From Ixodes scapularis (lineage: Eukaryota; Arthropoda; Arachnida; Ixodida; Ixodidae), in the NCBI RefSeq assembly GCF_016920785.2, contig NW_024609857.1, positions 10,807,618-10,871,617 on the forward strand: a DNA stretch of 64,000 bases. Reading direction: 5' to 3'. The notes under the pieces were generated by a model that made no database searches, was not told the origin of the DNA, and saw nothing but the letters and a program-made list of their open reading frames with translations. Every line of letters starts with the position of its first letter. Within the stretch, counting starts at the first letter, position 1. Made by a program: the position numbers and the translations under genes. Shown in pieces: positions 43,364 through 56,200 of this stretch.

Positions 43364-44202
43364 CAAGGATGGGCAGTATTTCAAATACAAGTATTTGAAA
43401 TACGTATTTCAAATACTTTGTGTATTTTGCATTTGTATTTAATTACAAATTGGGTAATGTATTTGACGTGTGTATTTAAATACTAAAACGTGGGTATTTT
43501 AAATACAAATGTAAATAAATACAATTTTGTGAGCGAAAATACATGCCTCAAATTTATTGTCACTGTTCAGAACAGGAAGAAAACTAAGTTCTGCAACGAA
43601 TGCAGTGTCTCTCAATCAAGCACAAGCGTTTAGTAACTTTTAAGTGCATGTGACAACTTGTGATGCTTTCCAGCCTGATTTCCATGCATATTTTTGCCTG
43701 GAACTCTCTAAATGCGGGGGTCGTCCAGATTTTCGTAACTGGTGCGGGTTGCAACAATAAAAAATTCTCTAGCTAGTGCTGCGCGTCTTGGTCGTCTCGG
43801 TTCTTTGTTGGTCTATACCAAAATGTAATCGAAAAAAAAAAAAAAAGCTGCTTGAAGCTCTGTACTTTTTTCACCTATTACGTCCAAGCTCATTACATTT
43901 TGTTGTGATTATATTTCTGGTACGCTACTAGAGCCTCGCGCACTAACTCCCGAGTGTGCGATGCAAAATTAAAATAAGATACCCAGAAACCCGTTGCAGG
44001 TGCCCTGAAGTAGCCGACGCAAATTTTGAGGAATGTATTTGGAAACGTATTTGGAGGAGACCAAATACATTTGGTTGTATTTGTATCTTGTACTTATATG
44101 CTTTTTTGGAAATGTAATTAGATTTGTAATTAAATACATTTCTGACGAAGTATTTTGTATTTGTATTTCGATACATACTTGCACGTATTTTGCCCATCCC
44201 TG
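43364..44202. mobile_element. Non-autonomous hAT-like element with 8-bp target duplication
   Basis: The ends are inverted: CAAGGATGGGCAGTATTT at the left, and CAGGGATGGGCAAAATAC when the right end is read in reverse. The direct 8-bp flank CATAGAAT is present at 43356-43363 and again at 44203-44210. Eight-base duplications and CA..GGATGGGCA ends are typical of hAT elements. The 839-bp interior is AT-rich, with repeated TATTTnAAATAC motifs and no transposase. Confidence 0.85.
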
Positions 44203-46065
44203 CATAGAATACACTGCAGTTACGATAGCAGCCGTCCGGCGCGTCGAACGACGGGAGGGGAGTCGTGGTGAGTGAGGGGGGGATACTGCTTGTGCCAAGC
44301 AGAGCGTCCCTGAGCAGTTCCGTAACTGAGCTAATGTGATAATATTGACGGCCATCGTATGTGGCTAGAAGGGGAGGTGGCAGCATTGGTTGCTGCGGAG
44401 TGTAGCGGCGGATCATGCTAGCAGCGGGGGCGCTGCTGTCGACACTCGGTTGGCTTGCAGGGCGACCGTCCGCGAGCGCGCTGCAAGGCCGGCGGTTCGG
44501 CCGCTGTCGGCGGCATTCCGTACACACAAGAACCGCATTTGGTATTTGTGGGACATTTGTTCCTTACATTGATAGCAACGCGCTATTTTTGATTTTAAAC
44601 GCACAAAAAAAAAGAAAAAAAAAAAAGCAGAAATGAGAGACAGTACGCACACGCGAAATACGGGTTCACTTCGTGGAACGAGGGTCGATTTTTCTTTTTT
44701 TATTGGTTGCTAATATATTCACACGTGGACGTACAGTCACTTGATGCTCGTTTTCTGAAAAAAGCTAGCCTCTCATCTTTCTCTGATAAGGTGTGCTAAC
44801 ATACTTGCTAAGGGAATTTCTTAAAATACACGCACAGTGCTTCGTTGTGCATCTCACCTCGATGAAGCATGGCAGGTGGTAAGATAGCACGGATATTAGA
44901 AATGTAAAAAATCAAGGACCTGGTGTGCTGGGCCTAAATGCAATGCTGATTTATTCAATGAACAAGAACTCTAGAAAAAAGCCCAAGGATAAATTTAAAG
45001 CGTATGAGTTACGTAACACGACGGAGCTTCAAATAGCGCGTTCGCCGCCTTCTTCCGTCTCTCGCCTTCTTTTTCGCTTGGACCAAAAAATGCAGCCATG
45101 TTAGCGCATGAAACTTGATGGGCCTGTTGCTCACCTCCGTGCTATGTTCGCTGCAACCAATCGCACCCAGCCTATTTCTTGCTAGAGGGGAAATCAGGTC
45201 CATTACGCTATTTGCTTTTAGCTGGTTAAAGCTGAAACAATAGGTTTAATTATCCCTACCAACCCGCTCGTTCCGTGCTTAGAAGGCTTGGAGTTCCTGA
45301 GAACCCGTCGCAACGCGACGAGAAGTCGTGTTTCGTAAACAATAAACGAGAAAAAGAAAGAAAACAACAACACTGGAACTGCTTACCTTCTGCTTCTCGA
45401 AATCCTAAATGGTAAAAAAAAGACAAAAAACGTAAAGTTTGCGGTGCACAGTGCTGAAACAAACTGCTTCTGTTTTGCTTTGGTGATAAAAAACTGTTTA
45501 CTTTTTGATAAAGAAAAAAAAATTCTTACCATTTAGGAATTTTGTCCGAGCTGCAAAAAAGGGAAGAGAAGGAAACTTACTCCGGTAGGAGGCATCGCAC
45601 ATATGCGATCAGCTCGTAAATGAAACCGAGTTTCGTGGCAGCCATCCAACTTTTTGCGTACCATTCTAGTCACTGACAAAGCGAGAACGATAAGGGGGAG
45701 CTCCAGGCGTCAGCGCGACCTTCCTACCTTCGACAGCGATTCGGCGTCTCGAGCGTGCAACAGAAGCACGGCGGAAAGCAAGGGAGTGCACTCATGGAGG
45801 TCAGGCCTTCGAAAGCTACGCCCCGTCGTTGCCATTCTGGTAGCGGCTACCGTGCTCACCGCCGCATTTGGTTAAAGACGACGTAATTCATTTCGGTCTC
45901 CACCTCCTCAAGAGCTGCGCTCTAATTTCGCATTACAAAAAAATTGAAAACGTCTTCCATTTTTTTTATCCACGTCTTTTTCGTCTTATTTGTTTTTAAG
46001 GTTATGAAGGTTCACCAAAAAGGATAAGTCGTAAGTTTTCTCTTTTCTGATCGGTTGCGTTGAGC

Positions 46066-46226
46066 GTAAAACACGTGTTAGCGAAAACCGCGTCACGTCG
46101 CTGAGCGGCGTACCCATAGCAACGGCCGCTGACGCTTTGACGTGGCGGCGCGGCATTCGGCAACATCATAGCGTGAGCGGTGGTTGCTATCGTGACGGGA
46201 CGCTGTTTTTGCTGACACGTGTTTCA
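46066..46226. mobile_element. Inverted-repeat element with CACGTGT ends
   Basis: Left AAACACGTGTTAGCGAAAAC; right in reverse AAACACGTGTCAGCAAAAAC; about 30-bp terminal repeats. Two CCATAGCAAC/GTTGCTAT motifs lie inside. Confidence 0.6.
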
Positions 46227-46339
46227 AACATCGACGCGCGATCCATTCGGAAGTAGATTGGAAAAGGCTCCTTCTGCGTGCCCTTTCGCAGTTAGAAGCT
46301 CTGCGAGAAATGCCGGTGAGATTAATTAATCGTATTCGT

Positions 46340-46369
<30 letters not shown>

Positions 46370-46372
<3 letters not shown>

Positions 46373-46740
46373 GCGGACCTGTTAATGGTTAGGTTCCCTA
46401 GGATCGTGTCCGGTACCAAACAAATGTCGACACAAAACTCTGGACAGCTACCGCCATCTAAGAGCGACGGCGGCAACCAGACAACCGGCTTGCCGGCCAC
46501 GCTCATAGATGGCGGCAATCTTTCCAGCCTTTCCACTCTGGTTTTTCCCAGAGTGGAAAGGCTGAATTTCTCTAGGCGTCATCCTAAATGTCGTCCTCGA
46601 GGTCGTCCTAGATGTCGTCCTTGAGGTTGTCCGAGAGATTGTCCCTGAGGTCGTCCAAGTCGTCCTTGAAATCGTCCCAACATAGTACAGCTTCGCTGGT
46701 CTTCCTTCTTCAGCAGAGTATAAAAAGGCTGAAAGTTTTT
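46370..46740 (+). repeat. Dispersed hairpin repeat, family E, copy 1
   Basis: Shares with 52293-52590 the order CAGCNGANCTGTTAANGG, ATCGTGTCCG, CCGCCATCT hairpin, TTTCCAGCC, TACAGCTTCGCTGGTCTTCC and GGCTGAAAG. It follows a 28-base T run. It carries a hairpin (CAGCCTTTCCACTCTG arms at 46524-46563) and a 12-bp tandem array (TCGTCCTNGANG) at 46574-46680 that copy 2 lacks. Confidence 0.7.
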
Positions 46741-47010
46741 CTTTGCGAAGCGATCTAAACCCGATTTCACAGCAGCACTGCCAGGGGACGCGGTGTCAGG
46801 GCCCGAAGTGCGACGGGCGTATGGCATGGAAACCTTACAAGCTGCCCACACCGCCAAGTCTTGACGCAAGCACCAACGCTGTGCCATCCATGAGTACCCC
46901 TGTTTTGTTCTCATAGGTAATTTAGAACACAAATAGTAATGATGCTATATTTCTGTCAATTTATGTGTTTACCTATAGATTGCAAGTACAAACGAAATCA
47001 TGTTTCCTCT

Positions 47011-47016
47011 TTTATT
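47011..47016 (-). promoter_or_regulatory. Polyadenylation signal AATAAA (prominin gene)
   Basis: Canonical hexamer on the minus strand, 44 bp past the proposed stop. It supports a transcript end near 46990, about 6.6 kb from the plexin end. Confidence 0.6.
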
Positions 47017-47059
47017 CTTCTGTATTTCGTGTATATCTGCTTTCTGGTCACGCTGAGAA

Positions 47060-47261
47060 TCATGTGAACAGAATTAGAGACACACGGACAAAAACTGAAT
47101 GGTTCTGTGCTTGCCTTTCTTCGGGCATCTCACGGGCGTTCGCATCCGTTCCCGCTATGGCCGGGCCCGCAGCTGGCGCTTCCGCTTCCGCCGCTGTCGG
47201 ATGCTTGGTTTCACTTGCCGATGAGGACCTTGAACGATATAAGCAAAGAAGCCGTTCGCGA
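47060..47261 (-). CDS. Prominin exon p14: cytoplasmic tail and stop (proposed)
   Basis: Continues the frame of p13 into about 66 residues rich in Ser, Ala and Glu (SRSSSASETKHP, AAEAEAPAAG), ending at a stop at 47060-47062. A minus-strand AATAAA follows 44 bp later. Alternative acceptors exist: start 47285 keeps this frame and adds eight residues, and one after ttatgcag gives a different short tail. No homology supports the tail. Confidence 0.5.
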
Positions 47262-50200
47262 CTGTTGATAAGAACTGCATAATCGCTGTTATTAATTTAC
47301 TGCGCAATTTTCAATGCAACTCTCAACGGTCAGGTGCCAGTACCGGGCAGAAAAGCTTTCATAGCAAAACTGGCTCAGTGCGGTGGTTTAGTTACGTTAA
47401 AACAGAGTGTACGGTGTCATGTCAAAGCTATGTACAACAATCAGCACTTACGCGGTGAACGACTCCACTTCGGAGCCATCGTAGGTGTAATTCACCATGC
47501 GCAGAAAGTACTTGGAAAGTAGGTGCGACACCACACCCAGCGCCAGAAAGAGCCACAGGCAGAATTTGAGGGAAGACCAGAAGGCATTCTGAAGAATATC
47601 AAGAAATGTCGCACCTTTCAGCGTAACTTACCTTTGTTTCATTTAGAGCGCAGATCTTAAGCGCCCGCTTCCGGGTTTCGCGGCGTCGGCGTCGGCGTAA
47701 CCGCGCTAAATTTAGCGGTAAAATTGACGTCACGTGACCTCAACAACAATTCAATTCAATTAAAAAAAATCGAGGTACACCTAAGCATTCCTTATGAGTT
47801 GTGAATGTGAAAGCATGCAAGCCGCTCGTCCGCTCCCCTTTTTGTCTGCTGCGTATTTTTCGTTGCCGGTCGGCGCGAGTGCTCCCCTGGTGACCTTGGA
47901 CGCTCCGCGCTGATGGACACGCAGCGCCATAAGGTGAGCGGTCGTGGAAACTGACGAGCGCAGCGGCCAAAGGGAGCCCCGTCGACGCGCGCCAGCCAGT
48001 GGAATCGAAGGAAATTATCTGCCGTTTTCGCGCTTCAGACTGATGACGTCAGCTCGCTCCATGAGACAGTTAATGCTTTCGCAATAAAAATGCGTTCCCC
48101 GGCAGCAATAGAGGCCAGCCACGTCAAGGTGCTTTTGTGCGAGCTGTGTGCCGAGAGAAGGCACGTTATAAGGTCATTATCGCGTACCGCCACTGCTAGC
48201 TTTGCGCCTGCTTCACGAGTAGTATTTCAGGATTAAAAGCGCTAAAAAACGAGGACCTCGTTTTTTAGCGCTTTTAATTCTGAAATGTACAACCAACTAG
48301 CCCAAGTGAATACCCTTTTCACAAGTGGTAACTTTGGCGCGCCCCCGAGTTTCCCACGAGTTTCAAGTTGTTCTAAAAAGAGTTGATTTAGTAATTTTCA
48401 ATGACGCTCAGTAAGTTTCTAATTGGAACCATATGTCTATTTTCACCAATTAAATAGTTAATTAACAATTTTAATTAATTAGCCTACTTATCGCAAAGAT
48501 TAGCCACCCACATAATGTCCTCCTGGACGTATGACTCACTTACACAAGCCGCTGAAGTGTAACTTTCATGGCTATTTTTAAAACTAATATGTAAAGCTTA
48601 AGAAAACACACACACAAAAAAAAACCACCCTGTTCCAAGTTTTCCACGGCTACCCGATAGATGGCACCAGAGTCCGCTCTCGTCGTAAAAGATTTTAAAA
48701 GGTTCTAAGAAAAAAACGCTACAAGAAAACAAAATTGCATTAGACTTATTTGAGACACGTACTTTTTTAAATAATTTTTCCACGAAATATTTTTTCGCCT
48801 AATATTTACGCCGTTAGACTCAATTGACCCCTCCGTAAGTGACGACGTCACCACATGGCGCTCCGCTTCTAACAAACCCTTTTACGCTGGTCTATGAGAT
48901 AACAAAGCCGTATAGTGCTGATAGAGATGTCATCCCCGAAGGCCAACGCTCGACGCCGATTGGACGCGACGATTGCGTCAACGTTCGGCTCAAACTCGAC
49001 TCGTAGGCGAGCGCCCTGACGCGGCAGTCGTTTCCAATCTGTGTCCTGCGTTGGCCTTCACTGGCGACGCAAAAATGTCAGCACTACGGTCTTGTCTTCT
49101 AGGCGCCGTTGTCTATGCGTGGAAGAGACGAGAGCGCGCGGGAAAGTGAGAACGCCGAGTTCTGATTGGACCGATTAGTGGGTAGACCTAAAGCTATAGC
49201 TGCCTTTGCCTCCACTGCACTCGTCGAACGCGTTAGCTCGGTGTTCTGCCGCCCCCACGTGCTCTCGTCTCCTCTCTCTCTCTCTTTCTCTGTTTCTCGG
49301 CTCATGGTGTTGAGCTGAACTGTTTGTGCTCTGCTGCAAGGTTTTCGTGCGGGCGTATTTATATTATAAATTTTTATGCGCAATTTTACATTGTATTATT
49401 ACGATGCTGCGCATTAGAGCAATCGTTTTCATCGTGACACGGGATGGTCGTTTCTGGAGACTTACTGCGTTGCGTATGATTCCTTTGCAAAGGAATGCCA
49501 AGGAGCGCTCGTAGCCCTTGTAAGCTGCAAAGCAGGGCGGGTTAACCTAAAAAGAAAAAAAACAACCATTAAATTAGGCACCATTGGCATGCGTACAGCG
49601 TGCAAACTTAACGAGGAAATGGATCGAGCATGATTTATTTTGTTATATCTAGAGCCCTGCGTGGATTGTAGCAATATCCGACATATATCCGCAGACATCC
49701 GAACATCACCAGCCTTTATTCGCAGTTGTTACTGCATTTACCCCCAATCAATTTTCTTTTACTAATCTTTATTTTTACTTTTTAGGCTCGAATGACGGTT
49801 TTGTTTCAGGTGAGCATAATGTCACAAATCTCGTGCCTGTTTGTTGCAAACATTCTATGAAAACAGATCTACACCGAGCTTGGAGACCATACATGTGCGG
49901 CAGGAAAGATTATATCAGCCAGAATAAAGGCCGGTTCACACACTTGCGCTTGCGAATTTACGACCGAGTTCTTGCGACCTCTTACGAGAGATCACGGTGG
50001 TTCGCTGGCGCCTTCTGTGAGGTGACCCTCGAACTGCATTTTCCCAGAGATAATGTTTAGCAGTATCTAGGAAATCAAATTTAAGTGCATATCGATAATA
50101 AATTACCGTTTATAACATTAAAAAAAAACTTTTTTTAAAGTAGAAACAAATGATGCGTGTAAAAACTAGGCCACATACGGAACACCCAAGTGTTCCAAGG

Positions 50201-53200
50201 CTACATAATAGATGGCGCCAGTGTGATACCTCGTGGCATAGGGTATGTGGCAACGTTTCGAGTTGGGTGATCCTTCAAGTTTGTAGTGCGATCCCCAGGA
50301 ATCATTTCCGGTCGTTTGCAACAATATAGATATGTAAAATATGACTCTTTATTACAAATGCGTATAAGATTCATTGCGTGTCGACGGTTACACAAGACTT
50401 ACGATGTGAAAGTGCCTGTCATGCATCGCCTGTAGCTCAGTCAGCATGTCGTTTATGAAGTATTCGTTCATCTGGAAAACAGGCGAAACCCGCAGATATA
50501 TGGTACCTCGTTGCGAAAAGACTCGCACGTGCAGAAGTGTAAATGAAGAAAAAGATATAAAACGTAGCACTTTGCTCGCATCAGTTGCTTCTCATCGCAT
50601 CAGTTGCTTCTCATAATTGTAGTATAAAAAAACAGAAGTAAATTTTGTAATCAGCATTCAAGTTTTAGTTTGATATCAGCGTTCATTAGGAAGCTCTCTC
50701 TGATATTTAGTGCACCTCTAAGTCAAAATCGGGACGGTCCAGGTGCTGTACTTCCCTTTGATTCGATGACCTCTTAACAACATGTACGCATTAGATATTC
50801 TGTTTGCTTATTGGGACATATTTCACTTAGTGTGACGATCATAATTCACAACGAAATATCTTTCCATAGACTTGCGCAGGTGCATCATTAAATAAAGCGA
50901 CATATGCGTAATGGTCAAGGGACAAGTGCGTTAAAGCGCCGCAGCTGGGAGCACGCGTGGTGAAAGCTCGCGCCTCAGAACCCAGAGGTCCGGGAGTCAA
51001 CCTCCTCCACCCTTGCCCATGTCGATCTGGATGAGGATCGTACCCGTATGTGGTACAGGCGTGCGCTCGTGTAACCACACCCGCGTGATGCCCGTTAGAG
51101 ATCCCAGCCTAACGGTCGCACAACACTGACTAAATTTCTCATCCACAGTGTGAAATAGTCATCATAAAATGGCCAGACTGACCTCACTTTTTCCAAATAT
51201 TTACCTTGAAATTTGAATTTTTAATTAGTGCAAACGGGACAAAGGCAATCACCTGTCACAGTAGACCTTCGGTTATACCACAGTTCGTCCACGAACTATG
51301 TAGACTGAAGCTAACGAAAACGTCATTCATTCACTTCTGGTGCTACTTAGACGATGCCGCGACCGCGCCAGCTGAGCAGATGCACCGTGTCTGGTAATGC
51401 TTATAGACAATTGCGAGCATGGCGCCCCAACTGGGTGCAAGCATGTGCAGCTTGTGCGTGAACATAACTTTGGCAAGCTTGATATAGCACGGGCTTTTCA
51501 GCACGGGCCGAGACATGACGTCGGACAGTGGCCTTGCTTCCAATCCTCTATTCTGGAGCCTCGCGTACACATTATGTTTTTATCCACGAGTAAAAATGAC
51601 CCGACCCAGAAACTAGAGCCATGAGCATGCATAAAAAAAATAAATAAAAGAAGACGGGATTTAGAAGATTAACGTTTTTGAATGCAGTCAGAATATCATC
51701 ATGAGTGAGCTCACTTCGCCATGATAAATCATGCTTTTAGACTAAGCGATATCGTAGCTACAGAGAATAAGCATTTCTAAACCTTCGGTGAGAATAACCA
51801 CAACTTGAAGCATACAAATGCGAACAACATGGTCGAAGAAAAAAAAGTGTACCTTGTCCACCTGATTCCAGATGTCACGTTTCATGGAATCGAAATACGT
51901 CGCCGGCTTGTTTGCAGGCACGTCCTGAAGAAGAGTAAGAATTGACGCAGGGTCGCTGGTTAGAAACAACTGTCTCGAGGATCTTCACCATTGCGAGGCG
52001 ATAGGTTCAATAACGAAGAAAGACAAGACATCGTACGTTGAAAATACGGCGTGGATCCACAGTCAGCGATAAGAGCAGATGTTTGAAGTTGTCCTGACAG
52101 AGAGAATGTCATTACAAACGGACTTGTGATCATTGCGCCGACAAGCGACTACGCCTGTGTCACAGTGCCGGTAATTCACGGAGATAAACCAAAGAGATGA
52201 GTAGCAGGTCGCACCTGCTCACCAAATGCACAAGTACTAGAGCTCTATTTAACCATTGGGTATCCGCGAACCGTTTTAAAACATAAAATATGTTTTTACA
52301 GCAGAGCTGTTAAGGGCTAGTTCCTCCAGTATCGTGTCCGTCAGCAAACAAATGACGACCCGAAACTCTGCACATCTACCGCCATCTATGAGCGAGGGTG
52401 GCAACCAGACAAGCGGATTGCCGGTTGTCTGGTTGCCGCCGTCGCTCATAGATGGCGTAACCTTTCCAGCCTTTCTACTCTGGCTTGCCGACTTGCGGCC
52501 GGCCATTACTTCATTCCCACCATAGTACAGCTTCGCTGGTCTTCCTTCTTCACCTTAGTAGAAAGGCTGAAAGTTTTTTTTTTTTTAACGGAACTTTTTA
52601 ATTCTAAAATTTTGTCCATTCGTCCATCCGTCCGTGCATTTCCCGTTAAATTTAGCGGAAAAATTAACGTCACGTGGTTTGACATCGCGAGATCTATACA
52701 CCAATTTAGTTTTCCCGCTAAATTTAGTACGGGAATCAACCTCACGTCAGTTTTCCGCAAAATTTAGCCGGAAAATTTATTTAAGAAAAATACACGTTCA
52801 TCTCCACTTTTGGAAACGACTATATAATGCCTTGTCTTGCCAACACATTTAAACGATCGCTTCTTAGATATTGAAAACTTTTTTTTTGTTTACCTTCATG
52901 TACTCCTGGACAAAAGACGCTATTGCTTACAGAAAAAACAGAAATTAATTTCCTGAGATTCTTGTCTAGACGAATGTAAACGTTCTTAAAGTAACTGGGG
53001 AAGTATAACTTACGGTGGATTGGATAATGTAATACACAGCATCCATATAGTCACCCTTGAGGATGTCGAACAGCCGGCCGCCGTTGCAGATCCTATAATT
53101 GATAGCTAAGTTATTACATTTCTTTTCAGCTCATAAATACACCGGCTGTCAGCGGGTATAGACGCTTACGTCAGCGTTGTGCCCGCCAGGAACTGTCCGA

Positions 53201-56200
53201 ACCATTTGCCACGCATCTCCCGTGGCCAAATCACGCTCATGGTCTGTGAGGGATGAGGGTTAACATCTTTGCTGTGCTGCTTTTAGACGAAAGGTCAACG
53301 CGGTGATCATGTACTATAGTTTTCAACGCCACAAGAACTTGTCAACTGCTTTCCTCAAAACTTTTATGTGTCTTTACTCTGCAGTTCAGACGGTAAATTT
53401 AGGTTAGTTGAGAACTTGAACTCTGTATAAGTTTCTGGATGACCCCCAAGGTGATTGGTAGTCTGGCCTAAATGAGAATTTTAGGTGGTGCCACATTAAT
53501 TAAGATTTTGACTGCTTCAAACAAATACATATATAAAAAGCTAACACTCTGTTGTTTTTATGACCTTAACTCGCCTGCCTAAAAAGAAAAAAAAAGAGCA
53601 AAAAACAGGACACAACAATGGGCTCAGCAAAAGTTGCACTTTGTGTGCGTGTCAGCGTCAATTCATAGACCCTGAACATTCAGTAAGAGGGTTTGAATGT
53701 TAAAGTTTGAACACGCATAAGGAGGTTACGGGTAATATAAAAGAAAATCTTTGTAAAAGACGATATTCCAATATGTTGTATCCTCGGTAGATACATTATC
53801 ACCCTAAGTTTAGGAATGGTAATGAACCATAGGATGTATCGCATCGTGTACACAATGAGCCGCCCTAAGTGGAAAATTGATTCTAATGGCGAGCATTCGA
53901 TTCTTTCTGTCGATAGGGCCCCTGATGATTGTTTGTTTTTATCCCCGTGATGATTATATATCATTATGTTATCATTATTGTATGCACTGCGTGTACGCCT
54001 TTTTCCCCCTCCGTTATATGCATAATGGCCTCGCAAAGGTGTATGTAAGAAAAACAAATAACGAATAAACGTTATCTGCTTTTCACTTTGCATCAGAGCG
54101 GCCTCTGTGCGAGTACGAGGCTGTTTTCCTTCGCCAAACTCAAACAGAAACCGCGAAAAAATGAAAAGGGGTGAGACCGCTGGAAGTAATGTCAAATCAT
54201 AAAAACGATTGGGGGGGGGACACTCTTTGAAATATCCGGAACTCTATCTAGGTAAACTGTGCTACCAATGCAGCTGTCCAGTGAATAGACCGGCGCAGCA
54301 CCGGGCTGCAGCATTTTACGGCACGTGGCGTGACTCTATAGAACAGAAATTTCCGCCAAGGCAAAAAAATAAAAAAAAAAGTGTTTGGAGACGCCCAGTT
54401 TTCTGAATCTTAGTTGTCAATATGCACGTTAAGTTTATTGTCTCGGTGCATACAGACGTAATATCTACTATAGTCAGTGACAGCTTAAGAAATGGGTAGA
54501 GTACTCCGCCTTTAGCGCGAGCTTGCTGCCTTTTATAATACTTCGTCGCACACGCAGACAGAGCTCTCTAGGAGGCGACGAGCGCGTGCTGGAGGCGGAG
54601 TTTTTACTAAATTCTTAGCATTTCACTGACCAAAGGACTCATGTATCAACGCGTGAATACCACTTATTGCAAGGGGTATCTCCAGAACACGGTGTAAGAT
54701 ATTGCTACTGCGAAGAAGACGAACAGCGCGCGCCTCGCAAATATATATGGATAGGCGAGGACATACAGCGCGGCGACCTCTGCGACGGAATAAACCAAAT
54801 AAAGTCCTCTTGTCGCACGCACGGGTTGCCTCAGCCCACGGTATTCCCTTCATTCAGGCGGCGCAACTGGGCGTGACTAAGCAAAAAAAGAAAAAAGTTT
54901 CTCGTGTCCGGAGCGTTTGCTACCGATCTTGACGGACGCTGGCTTAAACACCGCGCCAGAGATCTCTCTGCTTCAACGCGTTCATAAAACTGTCGTCGCC
55001 GGTTTTGAGGCACGAAACAAAGGTAAATGACGAAGCAGTGTCTAAGCAACACGTGTAGTGCGAGTGTAGTGCAAGTATGTATGCAAGCAAGTGTACACGT
55101 GTAATGCAAGTATGTCTGCCATAGAGAACCACGGGAAACCGGGCCCGTGACAGACTGCCATTAGCCGCATGTCGAAGCGTCATCTAGTTGCGCCGATTGC
55201 AACCAAGGCGAGGAGAGGACTTTATCTGGCTGCTGCGACGCGCGCGGTGTCCACACCTATGTATGCATACCTTACACCGTGCTCCAGAACAAAACAAACG
55301 TAGCAATAGACACTATACTTCGTCTCATCCTACGATGGACTAAAGGCAAAAGCCACAGGCCGCCAGGTCCAATCACGGTCCACGCTAAACTATGACATGC
55401 TTAATGTTGGTTGAGATTGGACAAAAATGCTCCGAATCCAAAAACGCTGAGTCATTTCTGCAGTTTCGACACTGCAAAGAGCCAGTACGTCGTGGCTTTC
55501 GTTGCAATGTAAAATTGTTGAGTCACTCATTGCTCCCTCCGAACCACTGTCCGCCCGTTCCCATCAGTGATCGGAGACGCGGGCACCGATACGTGCATCG
55601 AAGCGAAATACCACACAATGTCTAAGTTGCTCGTGATTGGATCTGGCGGTTCGTAGCTTCTGCCTTTAGTCCATCGTAGGGTGAGACGAAGTATAGGCGA
55701 CAAAAACGACAGCAAAGCGCTAATCGAAGCTGCACGTTCGTGTGGCGGAATGGCTACGCTATCACCACTTTGGTAAGCCCGTATGTTGGGGGGTAACCCA
55801 GCTTACAATAGGAATGCCTAGTCGTGCACCTGTATATGAGAGTGAAGTCCATCCTCTGTTCCTTCATTCCATTTATTCATCCATTTATTGATAATGTAAG
55901 CCCGTGAGGCTAGTACAGAAGTAAAAATCAAGGTAAAAAAATAAAAATAAAACATTATGCGGGTTAACTGAAATAATATACAAGCTAAACGGTCGCCCAA
56001 TAAGAAACGCCAACATTATGCCAAGAATAATCAACACATGGGTCAAGAGGTAGAAAAATATCATAAGATAATAATAAAAAATAATACATACTCGCTTTCA
56101 TACACACAAAAAAATTACAGGAAAATCCATTGGTGGATTATTAGGGAAAGCGTTACCATGACACTTCGAAACGCCACACGCGTCCTCCTTGGGAAACGAT

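Larger units (their letters stand above)
40426..47010. other. Intergenic region between convergent plexin and prominin genes
   Basis: No gene recognised. It holds a 33-bp palindrome (41344), a foldback element (41975), a hAT-like element (43364), fragments of the TTAGAGCGCAGC family (45899), an inverted-repeat element (46066) and a hairpin repeat (46370), with AT-rich filler between. Confidence 0.6.
47589..49465 (-). other. Prominin intron p12-p13
   Basis: Contains the end of a TTAGAGCGCAGC-family element from about 47643, a 63-bp near-perfect palindrome (48224-48286), a CCTA-type foldback element (48891-49103) and a fragment of the 24845-type element (about 49147-49215). No exon recognised. 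Confidence 0.55.

Noticed and set aside
43943..44527. 194-codon minus-strand frame in the intergenic region
   Set aside because: Overlaps the end of the hAT-like element; the sequence is low complexity and shows no transposase motif.
49981..50036. Possible exon between acceptor aaaatgcag and donor gtaaga
   Set aside because: The required phase has an in-frame TGA.
50161..50275. Candidate linking exons between prominin p11 and p12 (for example CCTTGG...TTCC, or GATCAC...CACGAG)
   Set aside because: Several segments fit the phase by chance, but none has both a good acceptor and the conserved cysteine. A similar GATGGC(A/G)CCAG motif also occurs near 48660, so part of it is a repeat.
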